From Caenorhabditis elegans (lineage: Eukaryota > Nematoda > Chromadorea > Rhabditida > Rhabditidae): DNA of 64,000 nt. The stretch is from positions 5,580,001-5,644,000 of the forward strand of contig NC_003279.8 in the NCBI RefSeq assembly GCF_000002985.6, given 5' to 3'. How positions within the stretch are numbered: position 1 is the stretch's first letter; every line of letters begins with the position of its first letter. The translations under genes were made by a program, and so were the position numbers. A model generated the notes under the pieces. It did not search any database, had not been told where the DNA came from, and saw nothing but the letters and a program-made list of their open reading frames with translations. Positions 12,301 through 27,300 of this stretch are shown here, in pieces.

Positions 12301-15300
12301 GATAATGTTATTGTTTCATCTTTTTCTTCTCTTTCTCTTTTTTCTCTTCAATTCACTAGATGTCTGTTATGATATCATAAACATTACAAAATTCATTTTG
12401 ATAGGCCTACAAAAACTCTAATGGAAATCTAGATAACAATTTTTATACTTATTGTTAATGTTGTTGATATTGTTGATATTGTTAATGAAACCACCTTTTT
12501 GGCGGTTTGGCAATTTGGAAATTCAAAATGTTTGCAATTATCTATAGATATTCCTATATATATGTAGTTCAAAAAATTTGAAGAAACTCAAACAGTGAAT
12601 GAAACTAATTTCTACTATAATGAGTATTGGTTTGTAAAAATATTTAATTTTCATTGTAGTTTCATTTATCCTTCAACTTATTAAAATCTAGAGATTCTGA
12701 TCACACTAAATGTTTTAAAGATAGCTCGAGAATTGTAAAATTAAAAAAATATCAAAAATTGGTATTGCGGAACCTGATGACTTTCAATATTTTGTACAGC
12801 ATTTTCTTGAAAAAATCCCCAAAAAGCTGAGAATTCCGTATTATTTATAAGTTTCAAAGAAAAAGCGTACATTTTCTGGGAAATATCTTCCTGGTGTCTC
12901 TGCCCTGTTAATTGTTCCACTTGCATACATATCTCGATGTGCAGTCTCTGCTCTATAAATTGCAGCTGCAACTCGTTCCTGTCCAGAATTGAATCGATTA
13001 TTTGCTGATAGATCTTGTTGTGATGCATAGTATGCATCCTGAATACGTGCTCCTCTTGAAAGACTTCTTCCTCCACGTTCAAGTGTTGTTGATTGTTGTC
13101 GTGGGTCATGCTGAAACAATTTTCGTAGACGCTTTTAGGTCTTTTTTTTGAAATTATGAACCGACATTTACATTTTAATAGTCAATTTCGATAGGTTGCG
13201 AAATTCGGTTTTTTGGAACTATTATGAGCTTCTTGGATTCAATTGCGCGAGCAATTGAAAATGCCCTTTCACCACATTCAAAAAGGTTTGAAATTAAGAA
13301 AAAACGAACCGAAAAATTAAATAAGGAATTGACATCAAAGTCCTCATCAAATTGTCTATGATGCATTGGAAGTGGAACTGATTGATTGTGACGTTGTCTA
13401 TCCATATGATGAGCTGGAGTGCCACGTGGCAATGAGTTAACTGGAGAAGCACTTGATTCACGTGGTGGGGGAGTTGGTGGCTTTCCACGCATTCTTCCTC
13501 GCCTAAAAATAATCAATGAGAATAATTCGACACTTTTTCCATAGTTTTCACTGAATTAATGAATATTTATCAAAACATCATACCATCTCTCCTCTCCATA
13601 TGGACTTCGTGTATTCCTTAGTCTCTCCTCTTCTCTTCGGAATTCAGCCAATGGATCAATATTCTGAAGACCAGCTCCACGAGCATGTCCATTTGGAAGA
13701 TTATGCTGATTCTCGTCATTGTTTGCTGCCGAGTCTTTCAGCTCTTCCAGCAACATTTTTTCTTGTGTTCTTCGCCGGACCTAAAACATTTTTCGTGGTT
13801 GGAAGCATCTTCAAAAAACATATTTTTTATAAATTTAAAGGTAAACTGTAATTTTGGGTTGGTTTTAATTTTAATCGTTCCGCTCCCTAATATGCAAGAG
13901 AAATTTTTATTAAAGGGGGAGTAGAGTTTGTGGGGAATTATATGTTTCTGACTCTAATTTTGTCCCTGATACCGAATATCGATGTGAAAAAATTTAAAAA
14001 AATTTCCCTGATTTTATATTAATTTTTAAAATCCGAAAATCCATTGGATGCCTATATGTGAGTTTTCAAACGCAAAATTTTCCCGCCAGAGACGCCCCGC
14101 CCACGAAACCGTGCCGCACATGTGGGTTTACGAGCTGAATATTTTCCTTCTATTTTTATTTGATTTTATATCGATTTTCGTCGATTTTTCTCATTTTTTC
14201 TCATTTTTTTGGTGTTTTTTATTGAAAATTTTGTGATTTTCGTAAATTTATTAATAAAAACAAAAACAATTCCATTAAATAGCCCATTTTCAGCTCAAAA
14301 TCGACTGGAGACGAGGAAAATCGCGGCGAAACGACGTTTCCTGGAAAAGTGAGAATTTCTTATGGCAAATATTATTTAAAAACAATCAAAATATAAAAAA
14401 TAGTTCGTTCGCTGAAAATTTAAGCGTAGAACATCAAAAAAATCAGCGGCATGACGAAGTTGTCGGCAAATTTCTATCTTCATCCTCATCCTCATCTGTA
14501 ATCTCCTCTATTTCGCTATCCATGCTTAATTGTGAAATGTTTTAATGTCTTACTGCGAAAATTTTATTACTTAAAAGTTATCAAATCTCTATAACGAAAG
14601 GGTTCTACAATAATACAAACATTTAATTTTCAGAGTTCCGGAAACATTGATTCGACGCGCTCCGGAGGATCCTCGAGGACAATTTTTTTTATTATTTTTT
14701 TTTCCAAAAAATGTGTTTTTTTATTATTTTTTTTCAAAAATGAACAATTTTAATGTTAAATTTATTTCTTGGCGTAAATAAGAGTCTCAATGAGACTCTC
14801 AGAAGAAAATTGATAAATATTATTAATGATATAATAATAATCTTGTTGATCCGTTCTATCTCCAGACGATTTTCCTCGTCTCCAGTCGATTTTGCGCTGA
14901 AAATGGGATATTTAATGGAATTGTTTTTGTTTTTATTAATAAATTTACGAAAATCACAAAATTTTCAATAAAAAACACCAAAAAAATGAGAAAAAATGAG
15001 AAAAATCGACGAAAATCGGTATAAAATCAAATAAAAATAGAAGGAAAATATTCAGCTCGTAAACCAACATGTGCGGCACGGTTTCGTGGGCGGGGCGTCT
15101 CTGGCGGGAAAATTTTGCGTTTGAAAACTCACATATAGGCATCCAATGGATTTTCGGATTTTAAAAATTAATATAAAATCAGGGAAATTTTTTTAAATTT
15201 TTTCACATCGATATTCGGTATCAGGGGCAAAATTAGAGTCAGAAACATGTTACCTATAGTTTTAAAATTAAAGAATTATCGTATGCGATGATGAAGCTTC

Positions 15301-18300
15301 CAAATTAAATCTTGCAAAATTGGCATTTTTTTCAGGGTTTTTGCGCCGAACTTTCTCCAACTTATCCCATTTTTTCAAATGTTTTTCCTTGTTAAAATAT
15401 TGCATATTAGTAACTAAAGAAACACAAAATCCAACAACAAAATTCATAAAATCTCACAATCCCACTTTTAATGTATTTTCAAATCAATTAATTTGCAATT
15501 AATTTTCTGATAACTTTCTGATATTTCCAAAAATCAAAAGAATTAGGAAAAATTCAAATAAAAAACTTACAATATCTGGATCAATATCTCGTTTACTTCT
15601 AACTTTCTTCAATTTTCCACTGAGCCACGTGTCAGCTGCATCAGCTTCTTGTTCTCTTGATGGTGTTGAGAAATGATGATTTCGTGGTGTGGTAACAGAT
15701 TGACAATTACGATTACGGTAATGCTGTCTATAATCTGTTGGAGTGTTATTCAATGTATTCGAGAAATTGAAATCATTCGAAGCATTATGTTGTTCTTGCT
15801 GCTGTTGTTGTCCACCACGAACATCTCCAACGGAATAGGCGGATCCAAGACGTTTCGTGGATTCTAGCACGTCATCGAGAGGGTCACTGGAAGAAAAATA
15901 TTAAGGTTGAACTCGTTAAAAATGATTATAAAACATACGTCACTGCATCAAAATTCATTTTCTTTCTAGGCAACTGAACACTTCTTGTTCCAGCGTGTTG
16001 TTCTTGTCGGCGTGGTGGTGGTAAAGGAGCTGTGTTACTGTTGTAGTTCAGGTAATATTCTGGATCACAAAGCTCGTCCATGTCGCTGCTGGAAATAATT
16101 AGTTGGACTTTGATTGTGTGGTGTTTAATTTTTTGTGTGGTGAAATTTGACAATGTGCCCAACCCTTTCATTTTTTAGAGCGTTTTATGTTGTCACTTCG
16201 TTTTTGTTAACCAAGAGTTTATATTGACAAAATCCTCAATGGCCCTTTTTTGAAAATAAAATCCTCAATGGCCCTACTTTTGAAAATTGTTGGTTTGAAA
16301 TAACTGCCGCCCTAGATTATTATAAATACTGTTTTACATTGGTTTATTATATTTTTTTCATTATTAATTTTTCACATTTATAAAGAACCCCTACCAATAA
16401 GCATCATCATTTAAAGTTCGATAGCTTCCTGATCTTGCGGGTGGTTTTGGGCGTCTTTGAAGTGTTGAAGTAGGTGTAATAACTGCTCTTTGTGCTTGAT
16501 CAACAACTTGAACATTATCAACTTCACCATTACCCCAATAGTTATGTTGCATAGCCGATGGAGCTCTTGCAAGTTCTTCCAAAAGAGCCGATTGTTTTGC
16601 ATCTTCAACTTGTTCATCCCATTTTGCAGGTGTACTTATATCATTTTGTTGATAACTTTGTGGAATTTCAGTCCGTGCCACTTCCTCTTGACTCACATTT
16701 TCAACGCTATTCTCTCGTTTTTCAATTGCACGGGAGAATGATGTACGTCGAGGACGTTCAAACGCTTCTTGCATGGATTTTGCAGGGACATATGAGAAGC
16801 ATCTCGATGCTTTATCATATCTATCACGTCCAACTAGATCTGGTTCAATGCTTGGAGTTGCACGTCCTTCGAGCTCTTTCTTCTGATTGATTTTTTCTCG
16901 TAGTGAGGCGGGAAGAATTCCACGTCTGAAAATATATAGATTATTGAGTAAATGTAAAATTTAAAAGCTTCACTTAAAATTGAGGAATTTTTGTTTTGGG
17001 CATTTCAATCGAAAGTAATAAAAATTATTTCGAAACGAAAACAAGGCAAAGTGGTGGGCAGGAAACAGCCTCACTTGGTTTCCTAGTTTTTCTTTTAACA
17101 AATGAATTTCAAAACAAAAACTGAAGAAACAAACCTTTCTGGAACAACATCACCATTTCCAATGTGTCCACCAACTCCATATTCTCCCAATCGTTCTCCA
17201 TTCATAATTGGAGTCGATGGTTTTGGCGGAACGGGCGGTCCAACCGGCATCTCCTCTTCTTGATTATTATTTATAGGATTTGCACTTTTTGATGATTTTG
17301 TGCTCTTTTTACGAATTTCACTATACTCCACTTCTAGCCTCGATCGATTCGTTTCGTCGTCTGCAAAAATTGGTGTATTGAGGAAGGTTTCAACTTGATT
17401 GTAAATGATTGAAGTCGTTTCAGTGAGGATTTTGTCCAAATACACATGTAAAGAACCAAGTTAATATCATAATAAAACACTACAAAATATTTTTTTAAAA
17501 GTATTTTTTAAAGTTTTCAGCTAAAGGTTTGGCAAATGCCAATTTTACGAAAAATGTGTTAGCTCGAGTAACTTGAACAATGTAAAATGTTTGTACCTCT
17601 AGAATGTTCCAATACAAACTTTAATGGTAGGGTCAAGGAAATATCAAAAAATTAAAAAAAAAATTTTTTTCAACTTAAATAAATAAAAAAATTGAGTAAT
17701 GAGTAGATTTCAAAAAATTTAACGGTGATTTTGACAAACTTGTAGGAGTTACGAGAAGAAAACATGAAAGTGATACAATGGGTTGTGTATGACATGAAGA
17801 CCTTCCAACTATAGTATCAAATTACCAAGTTAGCCATTGGGTATCCTACCTAAGTATAAATATAGATTTGGAACAATCTAGGTTAAAATGACAGAAAAAA
17901 AAACACAAAACAAGAAGCTAGTGTGAAAAATCGGTGAATTCTCGAATATTTAAAAAGGTTTTTGTCAATTATTTATAGAAAAAAGGAAGAGAGAGAAAGA
18001 GGGAAAATAGACGGAGAGGTACAAAGAAGTTGACAGATTTGTTCGGTTTTTTCTGACAAAAAGATGATAGTGTTCGGTTTTTGGAATGATACAAATGTGA
18101 AATGAATTGTAAATTGTTGAAGAGATTTCGAATGATAGAAGTTTAAAAATATAGACAAGATGGACAATTTACAGAGTTTACAAAAGTTGTTCGATTTCAG
18201 GGAGCTATTATTAGAGAAATTATACTTTTGCGGAAGAAAACAAAGATTTTTCAGTTACTGGTCAACAAGTCAACAAAAATCAGCAGAAGCTCGAAGAGAT

Positions 18301-21300
18301 GAACAAAGCACACCTGACACTGAATCTCCGCCTACTTTTAGAGTAAACAATAAATGTGTCAAGAAGCATGACGTGAAATAAATTGAGTGTGGGTTATTCT
18401 AACAAAGAAAGGAAGTATTTTTGTTCTCAAATTTTTTTTCGACGCATGATTTTTTTAGGTCACTACAAAAATTGGAGCTGCGAGAGCCCTGCACTTTTGA
18501 TCTGATATATTTTCAGTGTACTTTTTTCTTAAAATCAACAATGTTAGAGTTTTAAGTCTATGGTCTACACTGGACGATTTCATAAAATATTAGTTTTTTT
18601 AAAACTCAGATTGGGTTGACTGAAAACATTCCCAGATTTTTTTCAAAAAGTGTATGCAAATATCCAGAAATGCCTTCCAGAATGTTTGACTATACCTGAA
18701 CGTATTTAAAATCCCTGAAAATTTACAAACGATATATGGAGTCGTTTCAAGCTATTAGAAATTGGAGTAAAATTGATCTAAAAACATGTTCAGATCAGGA
18801 CTGTAAAATGTAGGAGTTGGTTTTTGATGCCTAAATTTTATAAAAAACCGATTCAAAAAATTAATTTTAAGCTAAACATGCAACATATCTCAGGGGATTA
18901 AACGGAATCATTTCCTCGTAAGAAATTTGTAGAAAGTTGCTATTGATTTTGTAATGTCAGTAACAATAAACTGTTTAAAAAATAGTTTAAATTTTGAGAA
19001 ACATTTTGCACTTGTATCAAAAGTTGAAAATATTTTCATACAAAACGACTGAGATATTATTTTTCTTTGTAGATCAGTGGGAGTTTTAAAAAAATAGAAA
19101 ATGACGGCATGCAAAAACCTAGATATGTAAACATTCACTGTTTTCAAGGGAAACAAATCGGAGAATGAGTCAGCTAGGATAGTAAAATGCTTAGTGTAAC
19201 CTCCTGTTGACAATTTTCAGAGAACAATGTTTTAGTGCCTTAGTAAAGTTGTTTAGAGCATCATGAAAAGTTAACTACTTTGTGTAAGTTTGAATAGCTG
19301 TGAGGATAACAATGTAAAAAGGAAGTAGAGGATTGTTTGAAGAACTTAATCAATATCTGAAGATGTCACTTTATCCGAACTCTTTATTTCTCTTTTTCCT
19401 TCCCTCTCTCTCAGTCTATCTTTTTCAAAAAGTCTCTATGAAGTTGAAGAATAAGAAGGAAGAAAACTGAATAGATCGTAGAGCAGCTGGCTTGTCCTCT
19501 CCTGTCCATCGTCCTGCGGCGGGATCCCATCAGAAGTTGAGGGGGCGGAGAAACAGTGTGAAAGTGAGAGAGAGACACAGTGAACGAGTGTAACAATATG
19601 TCTAGATCTCTGTGTCCCCGGGAGAGAAGCTCGGGAGAGCTAAAAGTGAGCTTCTGTTCGAAAGAGAGAAAGGAAAAGAAGCAGTACGTCTGTCCCCTTC
19701 ATCCCCCTCAATTCTTCAATCACTACTGGTCAGAGACTCTTCAATGATAAAAAAGATAGAAATGAGGAGAAAGAGAGGGGGTCTAGGTTTCTGATCAGAT
19801 CACTGATTATCTATAGGGAGCGGGAAAAAACTGAAAGATTGAATTGATAGAAGACTTTGAGAAATTAACTAAATTTAATGAAACATCGGGACGAATCTCA
19901 CAAAATTTTAGCAATGATTCATACTTTTTTTTTAAACAAAAACCAATATTTCAAATTTGAATAATCCAGTAAAAGACAGATATGGTTTATAAGGATGCAT
20001 AGCAATTTGTAAAAATAAGCCTCGGGTTTGAAGCTTGGGGCTCTCTGCTATGAATCCGTTAGGGCCTAGCGAAGTTTTTACTAAAGTAATAACAGATTTC
20101 GTTCCCAAAGAGAAAACGGGATCCGCATCGTGATGTTAAAATTTTTATCAAATTTTTAATATAAAAAATGATATGTAGACATTGATTTCTTGGTGGAACC
20201 TTCTTGCAGAAATATATGTTGATAAGTTGAAATACCTTCCCGAAATTAATAAAAAATTCCACAAAAACAACTGATTGGCACGGGATTCTCTAATAATTTT
20301 TAAAATGCACTGCTAAATTATATCGTTAGATAAAATAAGTTAGAATCGTCTGAATAGATATTTCCAAGAAATGAGAAAAGATTCAGCTTTGAACTCGAAT
20401 CAACAAAAAAACATCTTAAACTCCATTTCAACTCCTACTCTTGAACTTCTCAGGGGGCACAAATTGAAGAATGAAGCATGTGCTCAAAGAGCCGAACCGA
20501 TCATAAAATCACACTCTCCAACAGAAAAAATAAAGAAAAGTTTGGAGGATGGAGATGACTTCTCGCGTGGAAGAATTACATTTTCTTGTGGTTTTTGTGT
20601 GAGTATGATGTTTTCAAACAGAAAAAGTCAATAAGATAAAAAGTGCTCAAAACATTAACGTTTTAAGACTAACCTTGAGCAAGCTCAAACGTTTCATAAC
20701 TATTGTTCCTTGGTAACAACGAATGAACCGATTGAACAGCAGCTGTTGCAATAGTTGTAGGACCACTTGTATGACTGACTACAAGTTCAACTGTTACTCG
20801 ATTGTCAATCTTTTTATCTGGAAATACTCTACTTTAATAGTATGATTAATTTAAAATTATGCGAACCATTAAATATAAGATCCAATTCTTCTTTATGTAA
20901 TCGAACAACACTGTATCCTTCTGAATTGATAGGATGTAATTCAAGTGCACATGTATTGAGTTGACAAGTGAATAGACATCTTGTAGATGATCCAGGTCTG
21001 GAAACTATTCACTAGAGGAAAAAACAAATTTAAAGGACAATCGCGAACTCTAAATATTTTTTTAAAGTTCAATAAAAAAAGTGAAGCAATTTTAAAAAAA
21101 GTAGTTGAATAAATATTATTTTCAGGCAATTATTTCTAAGCTAGATATTTGAAACATTTATTTTTTATTAAATTTGAAAATTATAAAAATAGGTAATTAT
21201 TGTACCATGGCACAGAAACTATTTGGAAACTGAATTACTGATTTCAAACAGGAAGTGATACAATGAACTCTGGAAAAAAGTATCTGCAAAAGTGTTTTTT

Positions 21301-24300
21301 CCTAAAACCATCGGTCCCAAATTTTAATTTGATAAGTAGATTACGGACTAAACGATCGTGCAAACAGAAAAATAAAAAAGGAAATAAGAAAAATGAAAAA
21401 AAAAGCAAGAAGAAGAAGATGCTCCTTTCTCTATTTCTCTGTTTACTTTTCAAAAGTGGCTTATGGGTTTGTGTTTGTCTATATATGTGTGAGAAGCAAA
21501 AGGAAAAATGTCCAGAAAAAAGGAGAAGACAAAGTGATTTCCGAGAGCATAAACACCCTGAGCACAAAAAGGAAAGAAGAGAAAAGAAGAAGACACTATA
21601 ATTTGTAACTCCCTTTTTGTTCCAAACATTCAACCAATTTTCGAGAAACTTCAGAATTTTAAATTTTCGCAAAATTTCCGTTCTTACAAAAGTTGCCAGA
21701 AGTGGTTCAAGTATCGTGAGATACAAACTGAACTTTTGGATATATCTGACTTAGTAATTGGTTACTTCTGCTCAAATTACCCTAGATCATATTTTTGCAA
21801 AACTTACGATGAAGCTGCTACAATACACTTGAAGAAAATATCGCCACGAAGTTTCAGACTTCCATCCATTTCGAATTTTGAAGATTTGTTTAGAGCTCTA
21901 AATAATATAAATTAATATGTTCTATGCCTTGAAAATTTATTTTTAAAAATTATATTTTCAGAAATTAAAATCTTCAAGTTCTACTATGGAAAATACCTGT
22001 TATTTAAGGAAATTTCCAAAAATAAGTACTTACACAGTTTTTGACTGATAAACTGGCACAAGTCGCTCGTATATCTTGAGAAAGACGTTGATTGGCTCGA
22101 AAAATGTCAAAATTATATTGTGAAGGTATAAAGGATCTGAGTTGACAGATATTCGACCAGATAACAGTGATGAGAAATAACCGAGGTATCTGAAAACATT
22201 AAATTTATAATAACTTGAAAACTTAACTGACCTTTTGTAACTGGGTGGTCCATCGGGTCCTAGGAATCTTTCAGAAAACCTCTGCATACTGAATCGATCA
22301 TCAACTGAATCGTCTCTGAAAATTTACTGTTTGAATAATTTTTACATTCGAAAGTGAGAAAAAACCCACGTTGCAGAAATAGCATTGAATCTCATAAAAG
22401 CATTAACAACAATTGCACATCTTTCAAGACCTCCTTTACAAAAGATAACAGCAATATTAAGAGGATGTTCAAGCATCCATTGATCCAAATTTTTACAAAT
22501 TGTGCATAATTTTTCAAGTGATGGAGCAGTTTCTGATGGCCAACCAAATGGAATTGCATCGAGAGAAGAACTGATGTCATGGCGACGTTGAGATACATTC
22601 CATACCTGATCATTCAAATCTTTTTGAAAAATTTCAATTTTTCCGATTATTTCAATTATTCAAGCCAACATTTTTCTGATAAAGTGTAAAATCTATTAAT
22701 GAAAAATTTATAATAAAACTAAAAATACTGTTCTAAATTTCACAGAAAAAATAGCAAAGGGGAGATGTTTCAGCTCACTTTTGAACTTCTAAACGGAATA
22801 TTTTTCTTTTGGAAGAATACCTTTTTCTACAGAGAATTTAGCGGCCGAGGGGACCTTTGAACTGGAAAATATCCAATATTACTTTTTTTTTCTGTTTTTC
22901 ACAGCATTCAAGGCTCGTAGATGTTAAGTGGATTAAGTGGATTTTCGGATACTGTCAGTAGTTAATTTTTTGACCATTTTTATGTTTTTAAAAATTATCT
23001 GAAAATTTTCAGTCAAAACATCCTTTTATATGTTTTTTTCGAATATTGGACTTGATTCCTGGACTTTTGGATTACCTTAAAACAATTTTCAATGTTTTGA
23101 TGAATATAATTTGATTAAAAAATACAATGGAAGATTTTTCAGATCGATTTTTTCCAGTTCAAATTGCCTCACTGTCAAATTCTTTGTTGGGACATAGTTT
23201 TTGTATGAATTCCAAAACAGAAAGACTTTTCTTGACAGACTATCTGTTTTACTCTTTTAAATTAAAAAAATTAAAAACTCACTCTGATATGTTTATTATG
23301 AGCATTTTGAATTTGTTGTGACGCCTTGAGCAATGATTCCACAAATTTCCGTTCGCTGGTCTCTGATGTACATGATAAAACTGCAAAGTCTCAAATAATT
23401 ATCATAGTTCAACTAAAAACTATTACCAATAAGCCGAGAAGTTATATATTCCACCTGTACACCTTCTTTTCGATCCTTCATTTTTTGTTTCTGAAATTCA
23501 AATTTTTGCAATTCAAAACAAAATTTGAGATAAGTTGGGTGAGTTGAAAAAGAATAAAAGATACTCGTCTCAATTTTTCAACCAAAAAAAAAAGAAAAGA
23601 AAAAAGCAAACCCAAAATTTGACACATTTGTCTTTTGATTCTTCCTCGTCTCTTCTTTCTTTTTTTCACTCTCACACATAACTTCTTTTAAATTGTCTCA
23701 AATTCAAATTTTATTCAGTGCAAAAGAACTAAATAATTCTATTGATTTTTATACGCTCAATAAGGTTTTGGAAATTAGTTTCTAAGAAATTTGAAAACTT
23801 GAGATATTTGCCATACTCTTGACCTATGAAAACTTTAGAAGTGGCTAATCATTTGTGGTTGTCACTCTTATTATGTCCCAGTAATATTGGTACAAATATA
23901 GCTCAAAAGATTGGAAAAAATCCAAAAATAACAATAAAATTGCAATTGTTTAATTTACTGTCATAAAAATGGCAATTACCTTTCATAATTACCTTTCATT
24001 TTGCAAGTTCACAAAACAACATTTTTTCTACAATTTTTATATTTAAATTAACTGTTATAAAAAACTATATATGTTTGTGTTTGAACACTATAGGTGCTTG
24101 TAGCAATGTCTAAGTGTACTCAAAAAATGAATTTTTTTGAAAATTTGGTATTTTTTCAAAAGTTGGACACACATTTAGAACTATCTAAAATGCCAATAAT
24201 TGATTTTTTAAACATTAATCCTGAATTAATATTATATTTAAACTCGTGAGTAGGAATGAGAACGTAAATCAAGACGCTTTCGGTTAAAGAAGTTGGGAAG

Positions 24301-27300
24301 AAAGACAGAAATGGGCAATGAAAAATCTATCAGAAAATTGAATTAGTGGGTCCCGTCAAACAGAAAAAAGGATTCTGTCGACGGGCGACCCCAACAAAAA
24401 ACCAAAAAAATTTCGGTGAACGGAAATGGACAACTTATGTTCGGAACGGCTTCATCCTCTTTTGGGAATACTTTTAGCAAAAAAAAAATGGAAGAAAGTG
24501 AGCAAAACGAAAAAAAAAGGAAACCAAATCCTAATTTATGAGCTCATATTCTCTTGTTTCACATTGATTTATTTATTTTTTAGTTGTATTCTACTTTTTT
24601 TCCTTTTATACAGCAATTCGGCTTTTAAGAAATTTTCTTTTTATAGTATTTTGATAATATAGAAATTTTAAATTGTTTTTGTAAAAAGAAGGTAATACTG
24701 AATTATTGGATACGAAAAGTTGAAAAAATTCGGTTGGAGGAAGATAAAAAGTGATAAAGTCGACATGAAGGTTACCTAAATCCTGTTTTTGATATCAAGC
24801 AAGTGAGAGGGAGAATTGCGTAAAGAAAGGTGACAAGGTGACAAAGAAAAGGTGACAAGATGATTTATTCTGTGCTAGTTGTGGTTTGTAAGGGAAAGAA
24901 ACAAAATGTATGTAATTTGACCTACAAGACGAAGTTGGTCCTCGCTAATTGTGTACACCTCGTAGCCAGCTTCATTGTTGTATTTGTTGGATTTCTGAAA
25001 AATTAAGTTTTGTTCTATTTAGTAGGTTTGCGGGAGCAGTAGAATTCCTAGACACTCAAAAAGTGAGGAAAACGATTTCTCCTATGATAATTTTGGAAAT
25101 CATCCAAATTGAATTTCACGGTGGTTCAGCTTTTTTTCAAACTTGGAGGAATGCTCGTATTCACTCAAAAAATCCATATTTTTGGAACATTCGGCATTTT
25201 TCTAAAACATTGACTGAAAATTTCAAAATGCCAAAAGATTTTTGAACGATTTTTTAGAATATATAATCAAGTTGGAAGTGTATTTAGTCTATATTTCTGC
25301 TCATGGTACTACAACATTGATAATAAAATTAACTTGAAGATTTTCAGTGTCTCTAGAAATCTAAAATTTGTTCTCAAAAACTGTTTTTTAATCGTAGAAA
25401 AAATTTAATTTGTTCGATGAAAACCAAAATAAATTCATTTATTGTCAAAAATAAATTTGAAATCTATGTGCCTCATTTTTTCCTGAAGTTACGTGTCTAC
25501 TCTCATATAATAAATTTATCCAAAGTGCCACAATGGAGTAGCTTAATGCAAGATTTTTCCAACTAAAAAATTATTAAAAACAGATAAACTTTCCTGATCA
25601 CAAACTTATTTAACTAGTTAAAAAATTACTCAAAAACCAAATTAACATTCATATTTCCTTTTACCCTTTTAAATCTTTTCTTTCATACCAATTTCTGTTC
25701 ATTTTTTAAATAAATTCCAATTCCGTTTTCCAATCAAATGTACATTTATACATCAATTCATATATGAATCGCAGAAAACGACCAAAAAAAACCAAAAACT
25801 ATCACTTTTGGTTGTTTGGCGACACATAGCCACACAAAAAAGCGTGTCGGCTACCTTTTCTTGTCCGTTTTGATATTATATATTCAATATAAAATGATCT
25901 ACCTTTCTTAGCTGTGTACCGCCCGTTTTAACGAGGAAACATTCATTCGAACACCTGATTATATCGGAAAATGGGTGTGGCATTTTGCTGGATTGAAACA
26001 AAGTTGCTTAGTTTTACAGATTTGGAATTACTCTGATCGTGGTAGAACCCACACTGTTAAAATAGATGTTTCAATATTTGAAGAAAGTATTATACCAAAA
26101 TCGGGACAGCTTCAGATCAGTGTTTTCATAGATTGTGTGCAAAATTTAATTGAACCTGCAAATTCATGTTTTTTTTCTAAATTTGATTATCAGAAAAGCC
26201 ATGATTTACAGGGTTCATACAGTTTTCTAATTCAAATAATTTTGGAAATTTTATCATTAGAGCTATGTTTCATGTTCAATGAACTTTAAAGTTTGCCAAT
26301 CAAAAATGTTTCAGAAGCAATCAGAATTGATAGAAATCAATCAAAAAAGAAGCATTTCCTATTTCCTTCTAATTCGTCTAATTTCCGGTATTACAATCGA
26401 CGCCGCACTAACTAATTAACAATTTTCTTCTTTTTCTAATAGAAAACCTGCGCCTCTTGTTTCTTAAAGTACTTCAAATATTTATAAAAAATACATGGAG
26501 CACGTTATAATGAAAATTTGTGTTCCGGACTCGGAACGGTCCAAATATTTCTAAAAGTACAGTAACCCATTCGGATCTTCGGGTTTTTCTTTGAAACACT
26601 TATTCGAAAAAGGATTGTTTGCTGGAATACTATGAAGTTGGGATTTACAAGACTAAAGAAAATCCATGAAAATCGCATGATGGGTTACTGTACTTCTTTA
26701 AGGCGCACGCAATTTTGCCCTACGTCTCATGAGTTTCTGAAAATAGTCGATTTCTGAAAAAAAAAAAGTTGTTCTTTTTCCATTCTCTATCTCACTTCTC
26801 CACTATTTTGCTTGGAATGTGCTCAGAACCTCACGATTGTTTCAAGCCTCTTCCGTTGGGAGGTAGGGTGTCCACTATTTGGAAGCCATCCAAAACGAAA
26901 TAGTACTGGAGACGAAGAGACGCAGAGAAAAGGTAAACGGGCCGCCCGTACTGTTTTTACGCGCTCCGAAGGGACACATAGATAAATAAAAAAGAAAATG
27001 GAAAAGAAAAGATGATGAGCCCTCCGAAGAGAGCTTATGTCCTTCTTATTTTACTACTGTTGAAGTAAATACAAGGGAATGACAAGAGAGAGAAAAGAAC
27101 TAAAAGGAAATGTTTTCAAAAGTGATTAACATTGGTTTTTATTAGGTTTTATAAACTGGAAATAGAATACAGTTATACAATTGAGATTATTTCTGAATTT
27201 TCAATTAAAGTTTTTATTTTAAACAAAACTTTAAAAAATAGCTATTTAATTCAAAAGCTGTGGTGACCAAAAAAACGAACGGATAATCCAGATTTTTATT

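Noticed and set aside
14048..15142. Two identical 62-codon open frames in opposite orientation
   Set aside because: They are mirror copies in the arms of the foldback element, hydrophobic by composition, with no start context; treated as repeat sequence.
18160..18381. Small open frame starting [10 protein letters not shown] in the long tns-1 intron
   Set aside because: No similarity, no phase-compatible splice sites with tns-1, and no supporting context.
21244..21726. Long open frame on the - strand (about 160 codons)
   Set aside because: It lies in a tns-1 intron and encodes low-complexity Phe/Leu/Ser sequence complementary to a purine-rich tract; no protein similarity.
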